NCBI RefSeq assembly: GCF_012489685.1
Contig: NC_080042.1
Location: 46,428,066 to 46,492,065, forward strand
Direction: 5' to 3'
Origin: Lotus japonicus
Lineage: Eukaryota; Streptophyta; Magnoliopsida; Fabales; Fabaceae
DNA: 64,000 nucleotides
Made by a program: the position numbers and the translations under genes. The notes beneath the pieces are model-generated. The model was not told the DNA's origin. It worked only from the letters and a program-made list of their open reading frames with translations, and searched no databases. How positions within the stretch are numbered: the stretch's first letter is position 1; each line of letters begins with the position of its first letter. Below are positions 10,236-20,882 of the stretch, one piece after another.

Positions 10236-10987
10236 TTAAGAAATTTAAATTAAGCTATAATTTTTTTAGCCTCTTCTTTTTAAAAAATAAGTGATTAATT
10301 AAGGTGTTAATAATCATTGTTAATATACTCCTACTTATTTTTAAAATGAGTAAGTTAATAACCTACAATTTTAGGACTATATTAAAAATCTAAAATTATA
10401 AATTTAAATTTATAACGTTCTTGCTTATTCCTTTTAAAACTATTATGTTTATTTTCTTAAATATTTAGATGATCTTTTCTATGTTTATTAATATTTTTCA
10501 TTTAATGAATGTAGGCGTAGATGGAAGTGTAATCGGTGCAATCAGAGAGGTTCATGATGGATTCTCCTAGTGATGGCAACCTCGAGAAGGTGGTGAAGCA
10601 GAGTGCGTCGAGTGACTGGTTGCAATGTTCTTCCATGTTTTGTAGCGATGTTTGAGGGACTAGGGCTTCGAATTGTTGACTGGTGGTGACCTTGATGCAG
10701 CCCTGGGAGATCCAAGAAGCTGCAGGAGGAGCTAATGTCGAAGGTGGTCGAAGGTGCTGATGTAGGATTAGAAGTAGCTCAAGCATGACTCTAAAGAGTT
10801 TAGGGGAGGGAGATTGAAGGAGATGCGGTGGAGGTAGTTAGACTTGACCGGGCGGAGGGCTTGGTGGATAACTGACCAGCGGGGGCTTGGTACCGCTACA
10901 GAGGGCGGTGATGAGGGTGAAGTTGAGCGGACTGGTGGCAGAAGCAGAGGAGAGGGTTTCAGATGATAAATCAAATTAATAGGCTAA
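10236..10987. other. Unassigned AT-rich and mixed sequence
   Basis: The first 270 bases are very AT-rich. From about 10510 to 10970 the composition is more GC-rich and purine-heavy on the plus strand, as in old coding or UTR sequence. I find no frame with recognisable domains and no repeat boundary. Confidence 0.3.
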
Positions 10988-10997
10988 GTTTTAGTTA

Positions 10998-12527
10998 GGG
11001 TAAATGGTCACATTGGTCCCTGGATGTTCGCACCGACTTCAGAATCGTCCCTGGATGAATTTTATTAGGCTTGCGGTCCCCAGATGTGGAAAAAAATAGT
11101 CATATTAGTCCCTAACGTTAAAATCCCCTAACGTCCGTTAACCCAATTAATAAAAGTTAACATTATCTTTCTAATTTTCTTTCACTTTGGTCCCTTTCTT
11201 CTTTCTTCCACCCTCTTCACCCCCTTCTTCCATCATTTTCACCAAAATCCACCCCCCAACATGCTTCAGAAACCCAGAAAGTTGGGTTTGTGGGTTTACG
11301 TTTTGGGTTTCCGACCCTAACAACATTGCCGCCGCATTCTCTTGTTCCCACCGGCCACAATCCAGATTTTGTTCTCTCTCTCTACCCGTGAAGCAAATTC
11401 AATGTTACTCTAAAGAAAAGCAAAAACAAATTCAGATCTGGTTTGCTAGTAAATCCACAGCTTCCTTCAACACAGCCTCCAACACTTCAGGCTTCTCCGC
11501 CTCCGCCATGGTCAACCAGTTCCTCCACCTCTACCTCCCTCAACTGATTCCTCTCACGCTGCAAAACATATATATGGACGAGGTCACCTCCCTGATCTTC
11601 AAACCTACAACCCAGATCCTACTCTCAACCGGAGAACTCGCCGGCGACACCGTCACCAGAACCAAAATCAAAACCCGGGCACAAAGCAGAGAGAGAGACA
11701 TAGAGAGAGCGAGAGACACGCAGATGTGGACGAGGTCCTGCTCGGTGGCTGTGGTTGAGCCTGGGAAGTCGAGGAGAGAGTTGATGCAGAGAATATGTTT
11801 TGAAGAGAAAATGGGTTTTGTGGGTGGAGAAGAGAAGAAGCAGATCTGGGTTTTGTGAAGTGAAGAAGTTCAAGGCAGTTTTTGATTTTAATTATTGATT
11901 GAGCCCCACATGTTAGGGTGAATTGTGACAGTGAAACAACCCATACATCGTCTAATATTTTAATGTTACTCACAAACCCAACTTGGGAGAGAAGGAGGGT
12001 AAATTTGGTGTTAAATCTGAGTTGGGTTTGTGTTAAATCTTGGAGAGAAGGTTTGGGCATGGTTGGTTGAAGAAGGAGAAGAAGAGTGTTGATGATGATG
12101 ATATGAAAAAAAAGAAAAAAAAAGGGGAATGAGTTGATGAAGAAGGGGAGGAGTTTTTGGTGAAGATGATGGAAGAAGGGGATGAAGATGAATAAAGTGA
12201 AGATGAACAAGATGAAGATGAAGGAAGTGAAGATTGTGGGTTTACATTCTGGGTTTCTGAAGCATGATGGGGGTGGGTTTTGGTGAAAATGATGGAAGAA
12301 GGGGGTGAAGAGGGTGGAAGAAAGAAGAAAGGGACCAAAGTGAAAAAAAATTAGAAATATAATGTTGACTTTTATTAATTGGGTTAACGGACGTTAGGGG
12401 ATTTTAACGTCAGGGACTAATATGACTATTTTTTGCCACATCTGGGGACCGCGAGCCTAATAAAATTCATTCAGGGACGATTCTGAAGTTGGTGCGAACA
12501 TCCAGGGACTAATGTGACCATTTACCC
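10998..12527. mobile_element. Non-autonomous Mutator-like element with about 290-bp TIRs
   Basis: The left end starts GGGTAAATGGTCACATTGG and the right end is its inverse, ending CCATTTACCC. The arms align over about 290 bases each (10998-11290 and 12236-12527) with scattered differences. The flanks carry a perfect GTTTTAGTTA duplication (10988-10997 and 12528-12537), which fits the 9-10 bp duplications of MULEs. No transposase is present. The interior is an imperfect inverted structure plus a unique segment (about 11320-11870). Confidence 0.75.
11320..11870 (+). other. Unique interior of the MULE, possible captured fragment
   Basis: This interior stretch is GC-richer than the arms and is not matched by the opposite arm. 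A plus-strand frame is open from before 11320 to 11858, with an ATG in good context (GCCATGG, 11508). The translated text has a hydrophobic patch (LHLYLPQLIPLTLQNIY) and a basic segment, but I recognise no family. It could be a captured gene fragment as in Pack-MULEs, or chance open frame. Confidence 0.3.
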
Positions 12528-12537
12528 GTTTTAGTTA

Positions 12538-13666
12538 TATCTTAGATGTTCACAAATTAGATTAGATTCAATTTAAGTCTAATTTTATTGTACCGCTCTA
12601 AGTTATGTCGCTTAATAGGTTTGGTTCTTAATTTATGTCTAGTTCAATTAAGTCCAATCTAAATTAGTTTCAATTTTGTCAATTCTTTCCTTTTGTTGTT
12701 TAATAGATGATTCCTGAGCAGACTGAGACGAAAGAAACCTACTTAGACTTACATTATCTCATAAAATTATCAATGTTAGATATAGCATATACAAAAATTT
12801 CAGTTAAGATGAAGATCTTAGACTTACATTATCTCATAAAATTATAAAAAGTTGTACAAGATCCTGCACACTACAAGAATTTTACATATTAGCCTCCAAA
12901 TATAACAAGATTAAAGTATCACTTCTTACAAAATTTCATCACAAAGATTAAAAAACTGAATCAAAGCACAAGAAAATAACTATAAACCAGAATTTTTGAT
13001 TAAAAAACTGAATCAAAAACGACCATTTCAATGCAGTTCATTCCAAAATCCTCTACCTAACTACAGTAACTAGATATTAACATTCTCTAGGTTTTACCTT
13101 ATTCTTCATAACTAATTATCAATATGTTAAAGAACAAACAGGTTAAACATGAATGCCATCAACAAAGCTTCAATGCAGAAAGTAAGAAACACATGTGAAA
13201 CATTAAATTACAGATATTAAGCAACAAATTTAAGAGAAGCGCTACATGCTTCAATCAAAATCAGAATCGATATCCTACAGAGAAAAATCAGATTCAAAAT
13301 TTTAAATTCTAATGCCAATGAACATAAATCAAAAGAAAGACCTAAAAATTAGTGGAAGTAGGAATCAAATTACAGATTCATAGATGAGAACGGATTGGAC
13401 AAAAATTAACTTACACAGATGAGATTACATAATCGGAATCGATATCCTGCAAGAAGAAAAATGAAATCGACATAAGTAACTCGGTTTAGTACGAGAGAGA
13501 AAGAGAACAAGAGAGAAGTGAGGATTGAACCAGTGTGGCAGGCAACGATCCTAGCACAAAGATGAGAATGAGGGAGAACTGAGAACCGTGAACGAGATCG
13601 TGAAGCGAGAGAGAACTGAGAACCTCCATTAGCAGATCTCGAAGGTGAGAGAGAGAGAGAGAGAAG
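12538..13666. other. AT-rich sequence without recognised genes
   Basis: Mostly AT-rich DNA with many stops in all frames. A GA-rich stretch (about 13490-13680) precedes the SINE. A short internal direct repeat (CTTAGACTTACATTATCTC near 12746 and 12817) is the only structure I noted. Confidence 0.3.
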
Positions 13667-13681
13667 ACGAGAACGAGAGAG

Positions 13682-13834
13682 TTTTTTGTTTTTTGATAGG
13701 CAAATGTTAGTAGTTAGTTGTCAGTAAGTTAGAAAATCTCTTCAAATTTCCCTTCCAGGATTTGAACCCTGGACCTTTCCCTCCCCAACTCTTATGTCCC
13801 CTAGCTCTTACCACTTGAGCTAACCCTCGGGGAC
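13682..13834 (-). mobile_element. tRNA-derived SINE, full length with 15-bp TSD
   Basis: On the minus strand it begins GTCCCCGAGGGTTAGC and has a pol III A box (TAGCTCAAGTGGTAAGAGC) and B box (GGTTCAAATCC). It ends in TGCCTATC followed by an A-rich tail. Perfect 15-bp direct repeats ACGAGAACGAGAGAG flank it (13667-13681 and 13835-13849). These features define a complete, retroposed SINE rather than a tRNA gene: there is no acceptor-stem pairing. Confidence 0.85.
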
Positions 13835-14004
13835 ACGAGAACGAGAGAGTGAGTCGGGTGTGTTGCATGAGCGAGAAAGTGTTTTCTTTTAGTTTTAATT
13901 AGTTTTAATTTTTAAGTGTATTTTAATGTGATCTGAAAATTAGAAGTAAAAATCATTTAGTTAACCTCTATTTTACCTAGAGGAAAAATAGTAGTTATAT
14001 TTGG

Positions 14005-14121
14005 AGGCTAATGCTAAGGGAATGAAGGGATTTGCAGGGTGAAGGGCCAGGGTTCGAATCCTGGTGAAGGAACTAATTTACTAACAATTAACAACTAATA
14101 TTGGCTTATCAAAAAAAAAAA
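14005..14121 (+). mobile_element. Second SINE copy, 5' degenerate
   Basis: Carries the B box (GGTTCGAATCC) and the same 3' end as the previous SINE (TTGGCTTATC then a run of A, 14101-14121) but in the opposite orientation. The A-box half is degraded or missing. It belongs to the same or a sister SINE family. Confidence 0.65.
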
Positions 14122-15150
14122 TGTAAAATTCTCTTAGTGTCCTTTCTCTCCTTGAAAATTCGACTCAGAAGTCCAAAATGTTACTTGATATGTAGTTGAC
14201 ACTACCACCCAGAGACTCCAAAAGATGATAACAGGCATGCTATAAGACATTATTTTTGAATTTATTATTAGTTCTACTTCTACATATGTTAAGGTCTTTA
14301 GGGGTTTAAACGTCAAGGCCTAAAGTTTATTTACCTTTCCTCCATTGATTAAACATATCACCTTTTATGCAGAGTGTATTTTTCCTACCCCTTCAAATGT
14401 GGGAGTCCTACTTACAATACTGGGGAAGCTTTTGCTATGATGATTGCTTCCTTTGTTTCTCTTTTTGAGGTAGGAACTTGTACCCCTAATAGAATTAGAA
14501 TCCAATGTCTCTCAATCACTATGCAAGTGTGCAATGCAACTACACTAGTAGTGTACTGGTACATCATATGTTGCTGCAAGGTACAGAAGTGCCACTCCCG
14601 TGCCGCCTTCTATTTGGTTATGTAACTAAAACTACAGTTTCAGTGTAAGTTTGGCTATGCCCAAATTCCTTTTACATTTTTTCTTCAATGTTTGGTAGAG
14701 GTTTGTTAATGTGACGGACCTATGTTGTTTGTGCAACAGTACCCACCCATTTGTGATACGACACGTCTTCTTGATTATACTTTGCTCTTATGAGTCATGA
14801 CTCATGGATTCATGGTACAGAAGCAATGTTTACATTCCAATTTGTTTATTAGGGTGTTACATGTAATGCAATACAATCATAGAATATCTGCGTAACAACT
14901 TGCAATGGTCCATGGTTGTTTATTGGTTAAATTTCCATGCCTAAGTTGAATCAATGTCTCTAATTCTTTATTACCTCCTTGGTGAACTGGCATGTCATGG
15001 AACTCTGACAAGACACGCATGAAAGTGCAGTGGAATGATAAGAATGCAAACAAGCTTGCTGAGGTGCTGGAATATGAACCAAGGTCACTATTTATAATTT
15101 CTACATCTTGGTATGTTTTAACCTCTGTTGCGTGCGTTCTTGGTTTCCAG
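14122..15150. other. Unassigned intergenic sequence
   Basis: No convincing coding frame, LTR end or terminal repeat was found. Some stretches (14370-14630) have mixed composition and a short open plus frame, but no recognisable domain. It may include intron sequence dragged in with the TPR gene fragment that follows. Confidence 0.3.
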
Positions 15151-15353
15151 ATTAATCAATGATTGTTCCGTATGTTCATTTGAGTTTGTAATATCAAAAA
15201 GTTGTACAATCACACAGTAGTACCTTATGCTTATAATAATGTGCAGCGGAACAGGTTATAACAAGAATATGAGTAGGTTGAATTGAATGAAACATATTCA
15301 ATGTTATTAATTTGACTATATTTGTGTTGTGTGTGCAAATACTTGGTTCTGGG

Positions 15354-15705
15354 TATAACAAGCTGCCATTTAGGCCTACTGGAAGATGCAGTAGTTCTTC
15401 TCCAAATTGGGAAACGCCTTGCCCGTGCAGCGTTTCGGCAAGAGAGCGTGTGCTGGTCAGATGACAACCTTTCTCTCACTGACACCCCCATCGTCGGTGA
15501 GAGTATTGCCCGACTCGTCCACCGCATCAAGTCCCTCATTCGGCCACCGCGCAGCTGGTCTCGCTGCTCTTGATTCTGGCCTCTACACGGAGGCTATCTG
15601 CCAATTCTCAAAAATCATCAACGACTGTTGCGCCACCTCACTAGGCTTCCTTGCCGAATGCTACATGCACAAAGCCTTAGCACACCGTTTTGCAGGTCGA
15701 AACTT
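15354..15705 (+). pseudogene. TPR/J-domain-type protein exon fragment (left arm)
   Basis: After an intron-like acceptor the translation gives CHLGLLEDAVVLLQIGKRLA and AAFRQESVCWSDD. Then, after a frame change, it gives ALDSGLYTEAICQFSKIIND and GFLAECYMHKALAHRFAGR. This pattern matches the TPR region of a plant protein that carries TPR repeats and a C-terminal J domain (from memory of the family; not searched). At least one frameshift lies near 15470-15500, and only part of one exon is present. The fragment has lost its start, its downstream TPRs and its J domain, and is not a functional gene. Confidence 0.55.
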
Positions 15706-15724
15706 TGTAATAGACTCCGCGATT

Positions 15725-16075
15725 AGACTTGCAGAACGGTGTGCTGAGGCTATGTGCATGTAACATTCTGCAAGGAAGCCTTGTGGGGTGGCGCGGCGGT
15801 CGTGGATGATTTCTTGAGAATTGGAGGATGGCCTCCGTGTAGAGGCCTGAGTCAAGAGCAACGAGAGAGACTGCGCAGTGGCGGAGGAGGGACTTGATGC
15901 GGTGGAGGAATCGGTTGACACTCTCACCAGCAAAGGGAGTGCTGGAGAAAGAAAGGTTGTTATCTGACCAACACACGCTCTCTTGTCGGAACGCCACACT
16001 TGCAAGGTGTTTCCTTGTTTAGAGAAGAACCACTGCATCTTCAAGTAGGCCTAAATGGCAGCATGCTATACCCAG
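15725..16075 (-). pseudogene. TPR/J-domain-type protein exon fragment (right arm)
   Basis: Inverse copy of the left arm. It reads GIACCHLGLLEDAVVLL after an acceptor-like TGTGCAG, then ERVLVR-type out-of-frame text. In the other frame it reads FRQESVCWSDNN, ALDSGLYTEA and GFLAECYMH. It keeps the CC pair of the family motif that the left arm has lost, but it carries its own frameshifts. The two arms therefore diverged after duplication. Confidence 0.55.
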
Positions 16076-16270
16076 AACCAAGTATCTGCACACGCAACAT
16101 AAATTTAGTCAAAACAATAACATTGAATGTTTCATTCAATTTAACCTACTATAATTCTTGTTATAACATGTTTCATTGCACATTATTAGAAGCATAAGGT
16201 ACTATTGTGTGATTGTACAATTTTTTGAGATTACAAAATTAAATAAACATACGGTACAATTATTGGTTTC

Positions 16271-16700
16271 AGACCGCTAGAAATTGGTTTCCTAGCTGCC
16301 AAGAATTATTTGCAATTTATTTTAAGTTTTTCTTAATCTGGAGCCCATGGTCATTTTTTCGATAAATTTATGTTGTGTGAAGTCGTGATGACATATTTTT
16401 GTATAATTGTTTTCTGATGGTAAGTTCATATGTTTTGCACAATGTTCTTGACAGTTAGAAAACCAAATTTTGGCGGTCTAAAACCAATAATTGGAAGACG
16501 CTAAAACAACCAACAATGACAAACAAAGCCAGTGCATACAATGCCTTCTAGTGGCAATAGTAAATGCCGCAAATTATGGATGCGAAGAGATGGCTGCTTT
16601 TCCCGGCCATTCATGACGTCTTCACCGGCGCCCCGACATAATTATCGGTAAAGCCTTTACCGACCCTCAATACATCGACAGATGCGATTGTCAATGAACA
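16271..16700. other. Short unassigned spacer
   Basis: AT-rich sequence with no frame or repeat that I recognise; it ends at the TTGTG target copy (16701-16705) of the next insertion. Confidence 0.3.
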
Positions 16701-17613
16701 TTGTGTGTAACACCCCACTTTTCGTATTAGTTTATTTATTATTTTATTTTAATTATAATTATGATATATGGTAATTAAGTGATTTTTTTAGATAATTAAG
16801 TGATTAACTTAAATAAGGTTTTTTGGTTTTAGTGGAGCCCACTAGTACTACTAGTTTAGGGTTAAGAGTGAAATAAATAGAAAGAAAGAAAATAAGGATT
16901 AGCAGGGGAGCAAACATAAGAACACGTGAAATAGAGAAGGAGAGGAGAAAAGTGGAGAAAACCTAGAGTTGATCTACAAGAGGTAAAGGTTTGAGTTCAT
17001 ATTTTCTGGATTAGTATATCAGTTGGTAGCAATAGAAAGTGAGATTTAGGAACCCTAGGAAGGAGAAATTTTCTAGTGAAAAATAGGAAGGTTAGTTTTT
17101 TAGAAGAATTGGGGGGAGAAAAGGGTTGAGGGGGGGGAGAGGGCGCGCGCTATGCGCGGATGGAGAAAAGGGGGACGCGCGCAGCGGCGCATAGTTGGTG
17201 GTGAGGCCTGTCGCATCCCTTTCCATGAGTTACAAACTCGCCCAACTCCATCACTTAGGGGCGAGTGATGCGACTTTTTTTTTCCTATCTTGTTAGTGTT
17301 TCTATCTCTTTATTCATCGGGATCACTTAGGTAGAGTACTGTTCCCCCTTTTTTTTTTCTCAGGTAATCAACCTCCTAACCTATCGATGCGAATGATTAG
17401 TGAAACAAACATAACATAACATAGTCATAGGGTGGATGAGTCCACCGCGGAAGCACAGCCACACAGATACAAGTCTAATGAGGACACAAGTCCCCCAAAT
17501 ACAAATAACAAGTCATAATACCACACAACATAAATAATGATCATGAGATCATCGGACCATCGGCTTCATCCCCTGGTTTCCTCCTCCTCAGGGTCTTCCT
17601 CCATCTCGTCCTC

Positions 17614-18141
17614 CTACTCCTCCACAACATGCTTTGACTCCGGCACTGGACCTGGCCCTGACTCTTCGGTACCTGAAACTTCGTCTCTCTGAAACCTGCG
17701 ACGGTACACCTTGACATCCCTAGAGAATCTGGGCGACCTGACCCGTTTGCGGGCTGTCACTCGGAAACATGATGCGCTCCTCCTGGATGGAGGTGATCCT
17801 ACGGACTCCCGGGCCTGCGGTCCAATATCGGGAGATGGACTCATTGCCTTGATAGGTACAGATGGTATGGGCTCCCCTGGCTCCATGGGTACGTCTGCTG
17901 GTGGGATCGGCAACTAAGGGCTGCCAGAAGTAAGCGGACTAACCCTCTGGGCGTGGGTAGGTAGAAAGAATGAAAATGCCATCAGGAGAGTCAATGGAAA
18001 GCCAATGTGACCTGCACTAGGTTCCCTGCACCATAAAACAGTTAGCCCCTGGTATGAGAAATAGCCAGTATTAGGGTCCATGTGCCTGCCAGAGCGTGCT
18101 GGGAAGTCAGCGTGGGCTGCGATGACTGGAGCGAAACTCAT
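17614..18141 (-). pseudogene. LTR-borne proline/acidic-rich ORF, one stop
   Basis: From ATG 18141 the frame gives MSFAPVIAAHADFPARSGRH and continues to SGSP, then a TAG (about 17914). The same frame then goes on through a Pro-rich block (PIPPADVPMEPGEPIPSV), a basic Arg/Ser block and an acidic end (17614). This is the same kind of product as the ORF at 19990-24105 on the same strand: both have Met-Glu-Pro repeats and lie beside a similar AT-rich leader. I do not know a function. Such ORFs occur within or beside LTRs of Tekay-like elements. Confidence 0.4.
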
Positions 18142-19133
18142 CTAGACACCTGTTGTCTGCTTATAGGAAAAATAAGTGCAAGGGTGAGTCAAACGCAACT
18201 TTGCACAAGATACATATCATATGAAACAAACTTTAGTACTCAAGTCAACTTATCATTAATCACATACATATTAGCAAACACAAGGAATATCATGCAATAT
18301 GGTTGAGTTTACCTTATACCTCCGTCCTTCGGATTGACTTCTCTCACTACTTCTTAGGAAATGGTGAGTTCATCGCCAACCTTTTTATTTTATTCCTTTA
18401 TCATGTGATGATTATGTTTTAAGGGCCTGAAGCCTCAGCTTCATTATCTTCGGAAAGTCGTCTCGAGAACATGGACACTCTTGCCAGTCCACTCTTTACC
18501 GGACAATGATCGCTTAGTAGCTCACAGACAGAAATACACAACTTTGCGACTCCTGATACTTTGCATCAGGTCGGCTTCCCGGACCCTGTCGGTAGCTGAT
18601 GGAGAGGTAGAGTCATTGTGTAAGTCCCGAGTCTATTCATCACTGAACAAGACCACAAATTGTGTCTCTGTATTCCCACTCTCCATAGTGGTAGTGACAG
18701 TACTTTCCTTCTCCTTTTTGCTCCTAGGGTGTGTTTTCAAACATCATCCACCGCCCCCTTATTCATCCATTAGGTTTCTAGTAAACTAGAAACAAGCATC
18801 TGTATCCTTACTCCGTGGAGTAAGTTCATTTCATGTTTTATGAAGAATGATCTCTAGGAAGATCGGGTAGTTCGGAATCCAAGCGGGAAAACTTATTCCG
18901 CCGGTAATGGTTATGTACTTTTAATTCCATAGTTGAAAAGGTTCACTTGCCTATTTCTTTATCATATTCCATTTATTTAATCTACCTATCCTAAAGGTCA
19001 TACCTAAATGATTATGGGTAGGCTTTAGTTCAAAATCAACTATCAATAACACATTAAGTCGGGGATCAACTTTCATCTTCCTACTACCTCATATGCTTAA
19101 GTATCAAGGACAATCCTGATACCATGCCGAATG

Positions 19134-19598
19134 TGTAACATCCCGATCTGACGAATGGCCTCACGGTAACAAGATGAGTCTTTTCAGGGCGCTTTGTCCT
19201 CAGTCGCGCACTTCCCGGGAAAACTTCCCAGGAGATCACCCATCCCAATATTACTCCAAGGCTAACACACTTAACCATGGAGTTCTTATGAGTTGGACTC
19301 CCGAAAAGAAGTTGCAACTAGTTGTCATGAGTAGTACCAATCAAATTGTTTATGCCCTCCTCAACTGTATAGTCCATCCCTATACAGTCTCGGAATACCT
19401 CTTGTTCGGGTGTGAGATCGGTTCATTCATGTGCCCCTCCGCCTAGAAGCCTGCCAGGAGCCGCTCCTTGTCCGTGCCTCACTGCACCGGCGATCACTCC
19501 CCGCCCTCGTCGGCCCCGGGCGTCATAGGCCCACCAACTTCTGCTTGGTTCGTCCCCGAACCACACCGTACTGGGAGAGGTCGACTCTGATACCATTC
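19134..19598 (-). mobile_element. Cassandra-type TRIM segment with 5S-derived LTR
   Basis: On the minus strand an LTR of about 296 bp (19429 to 19134) ends GATGTTACA and contains a 5S rRNA-like stretch. Upstream of it lie a purine-rich tract (GGCGGAGGGGCAC), a short GC-rich internal region and a primer site (ATGGTATCAGAGTCGACC, near 19578-19595). This layout matches Cassandra, the TRIM family whose LTRs carry 5S sequence. The expected 5' Cassandra LTR is not seen: the primer site instead follows a gypsy-like LTR end at 19599. A second primer-like ATGGTATCAGGATTG follows the LTR near 19110-19125. Confidence 0.6.
19222..19296 (-). other. 5S rRNA-derived segment within the Cassandra LTR
   Basis: The minus strand contains AGAACTCCATGGTTAAGTG and GATGGGTGATCTCCTGGGAA. 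These correspond to the 3' two thirds of plant 5S rRNA, including the pol III C box. The A box is altered (GGTTAAGTGTGT), and the first 35-40 bases of 5S are absent, so this is not a 5S gene. Confidence 0.7.
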
Positions 19599-20868
19599 TG
19601 TAATGCTCTGATTTCTCGAGTGTCACACAGTAACTAAACACGTGGGTTTTCGTAAAAAAATTCGTCGTTTAATTAAATAACCATCATTAGTGATAAAGAT
19701 TCATTTTACTGAAAACCTCTTGACTTTATTGCAAACATTAATGATCGAATCATGCGGATTAAAAACGATTAACAATTAACCTAAATAAAACATGTAATTG
19801 AAGCATAATTACGGTGGCCACACCCATGTGTGAAAAACTTCATTTGAAATCCTCAACTGTATTACAACCGAAAGAAAAGTATTTGAAACATAATGAAAAG
19901 GTTCAACAAAAAGAAAGTAAACAAAACTCGATATCTCATCCCCGAAAACCCCAAGTGTACCACTCCCCAACTCAGTCTTCATTCTCGCTTTAGATCTCCA
20001 CAATCTCGGCCTTCAAGAGATCCTCGTTTATACGCCGCTTCTTCAAAGGTGACTCAGGTACGGGCAGAGGCTCCAATGGAAAGTCATAGAGACCAATAAT
20101 GCAACAGGCGTCGTGGTCTTCCTACATGTTCGACACTTCAGGAATTTGGTTGTTCTCTGCCTTGTTGTCTTCTAGTCTTGTGTAAGACCTGGATTTTCAG
20201 AACAAGCTAATTTCCGACTCACGCGTAGAATCAGTGTAAGCGTGACAGGAGTTTGATATTTGAGAAAGATTAATGAAGAAGAAAGTTCAGGAATTTCTTG
20301 AGGAATGATGCGTAGTTGCTTACGGAGTTAGTGCGAGTCGTCTGCACACCTGCCTTATGGCGAGCGTGTCCAGAATAGGCTAATTTCGCTTTAGAGCAAC
20401 GTTTTAAGGGAGATTTCGAATTCTTGGAAAATTTAAAGATTCTCTTTATTTTTCCTTCGACCAGCGTTTGATTTCGGAACTCTGGACTGTACGCACGATA
20501 GTATTCACTTTTCGGAAGTCCGCTGACGCTAATTTCTTTGCTTCGAAACCCTAGATTCGAGCAACGGATGAAGACTTTTTCTATTTGGGACTTCTAACGA
20601 AGTTTCCGTCCGCGTAGCCAGATTTTTTTCGACGTTTCCAATCTTTTTCCAGTACAAAGTTTTGTCGTTTGAGCATCACAGCAAAAAGTAGTTTTTCGGG
20701 ACAGATTAATTTACACCGCCTTTGGGATTTTAGATATCGTTTTTCCCAAATCATAGATATTTGTTTTGAGTTCTGGAATTCTGACGCCAGAATCTCTCTT
20801 AGAATTCCTCGGTGAACGTGCTACAAAAATCGGAATCGCGAAATTTTCATTTTCCTGCGATTTCACCT

Positions 20869-20882
20869 GCCTATAAATAGCT
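20869..20882 (+). promoter_or_regulatory. TATA box of the solo LTR
   Basis: GCCTATAAATAGCTC sits at the position corresponding to the TATA box of the 52-kb gypsy LTR. It would start transcription near 20900, giving U3 of about 0.7 kb and a long R-U5. Confidence 0.55.

Larger units (their letters stand above)
15160..16270. repeat. 1.1-kb inverted duplication of a TPR gene fragment
   Basis: The left arm (about 15160-15705) and right arm (about 15725-16270) are inverse copies with an almost absent loop centred near 15716. By eye they match at roughly 85 percent, with the outermost paired block GTACAATCACAC on both sides. Both arms include an intron-like 3' end (TGTGTGCA then A/G) and the same exon. 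A transcript across it would fold into a long, imperfect hairpin. Confidence 0.8.

Noticed and set aside
10510..10970. A host gene exon, from the GC-richer composition
   Set aside because: No frame longer than about 95 codons, no recognisable domain and no convincing splice sites.
11668..12338. Minus-strand Ser/Phe-rich open frames in the first MULE
   Set aside because: They come from TTC/CTT-rich simple sequence in the TIR and interior; no domain or codon signal.
13755..13834. A tRNA-like gene on the minus strand (A and B boxes present)
   Set aside because: There is no acceptor-stem or anticodon-stem pairing, an A-rich tail follows, and perfect 15-bp target copies flank it. It is a SINE.
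19222..19296. A 5S rRNA gene
   Set aside because: Only the last two thirds of 5S are present, the A box is changed, and it lies inside an LTR-like unit with primer site and PPT. It fits Cassandra instead.
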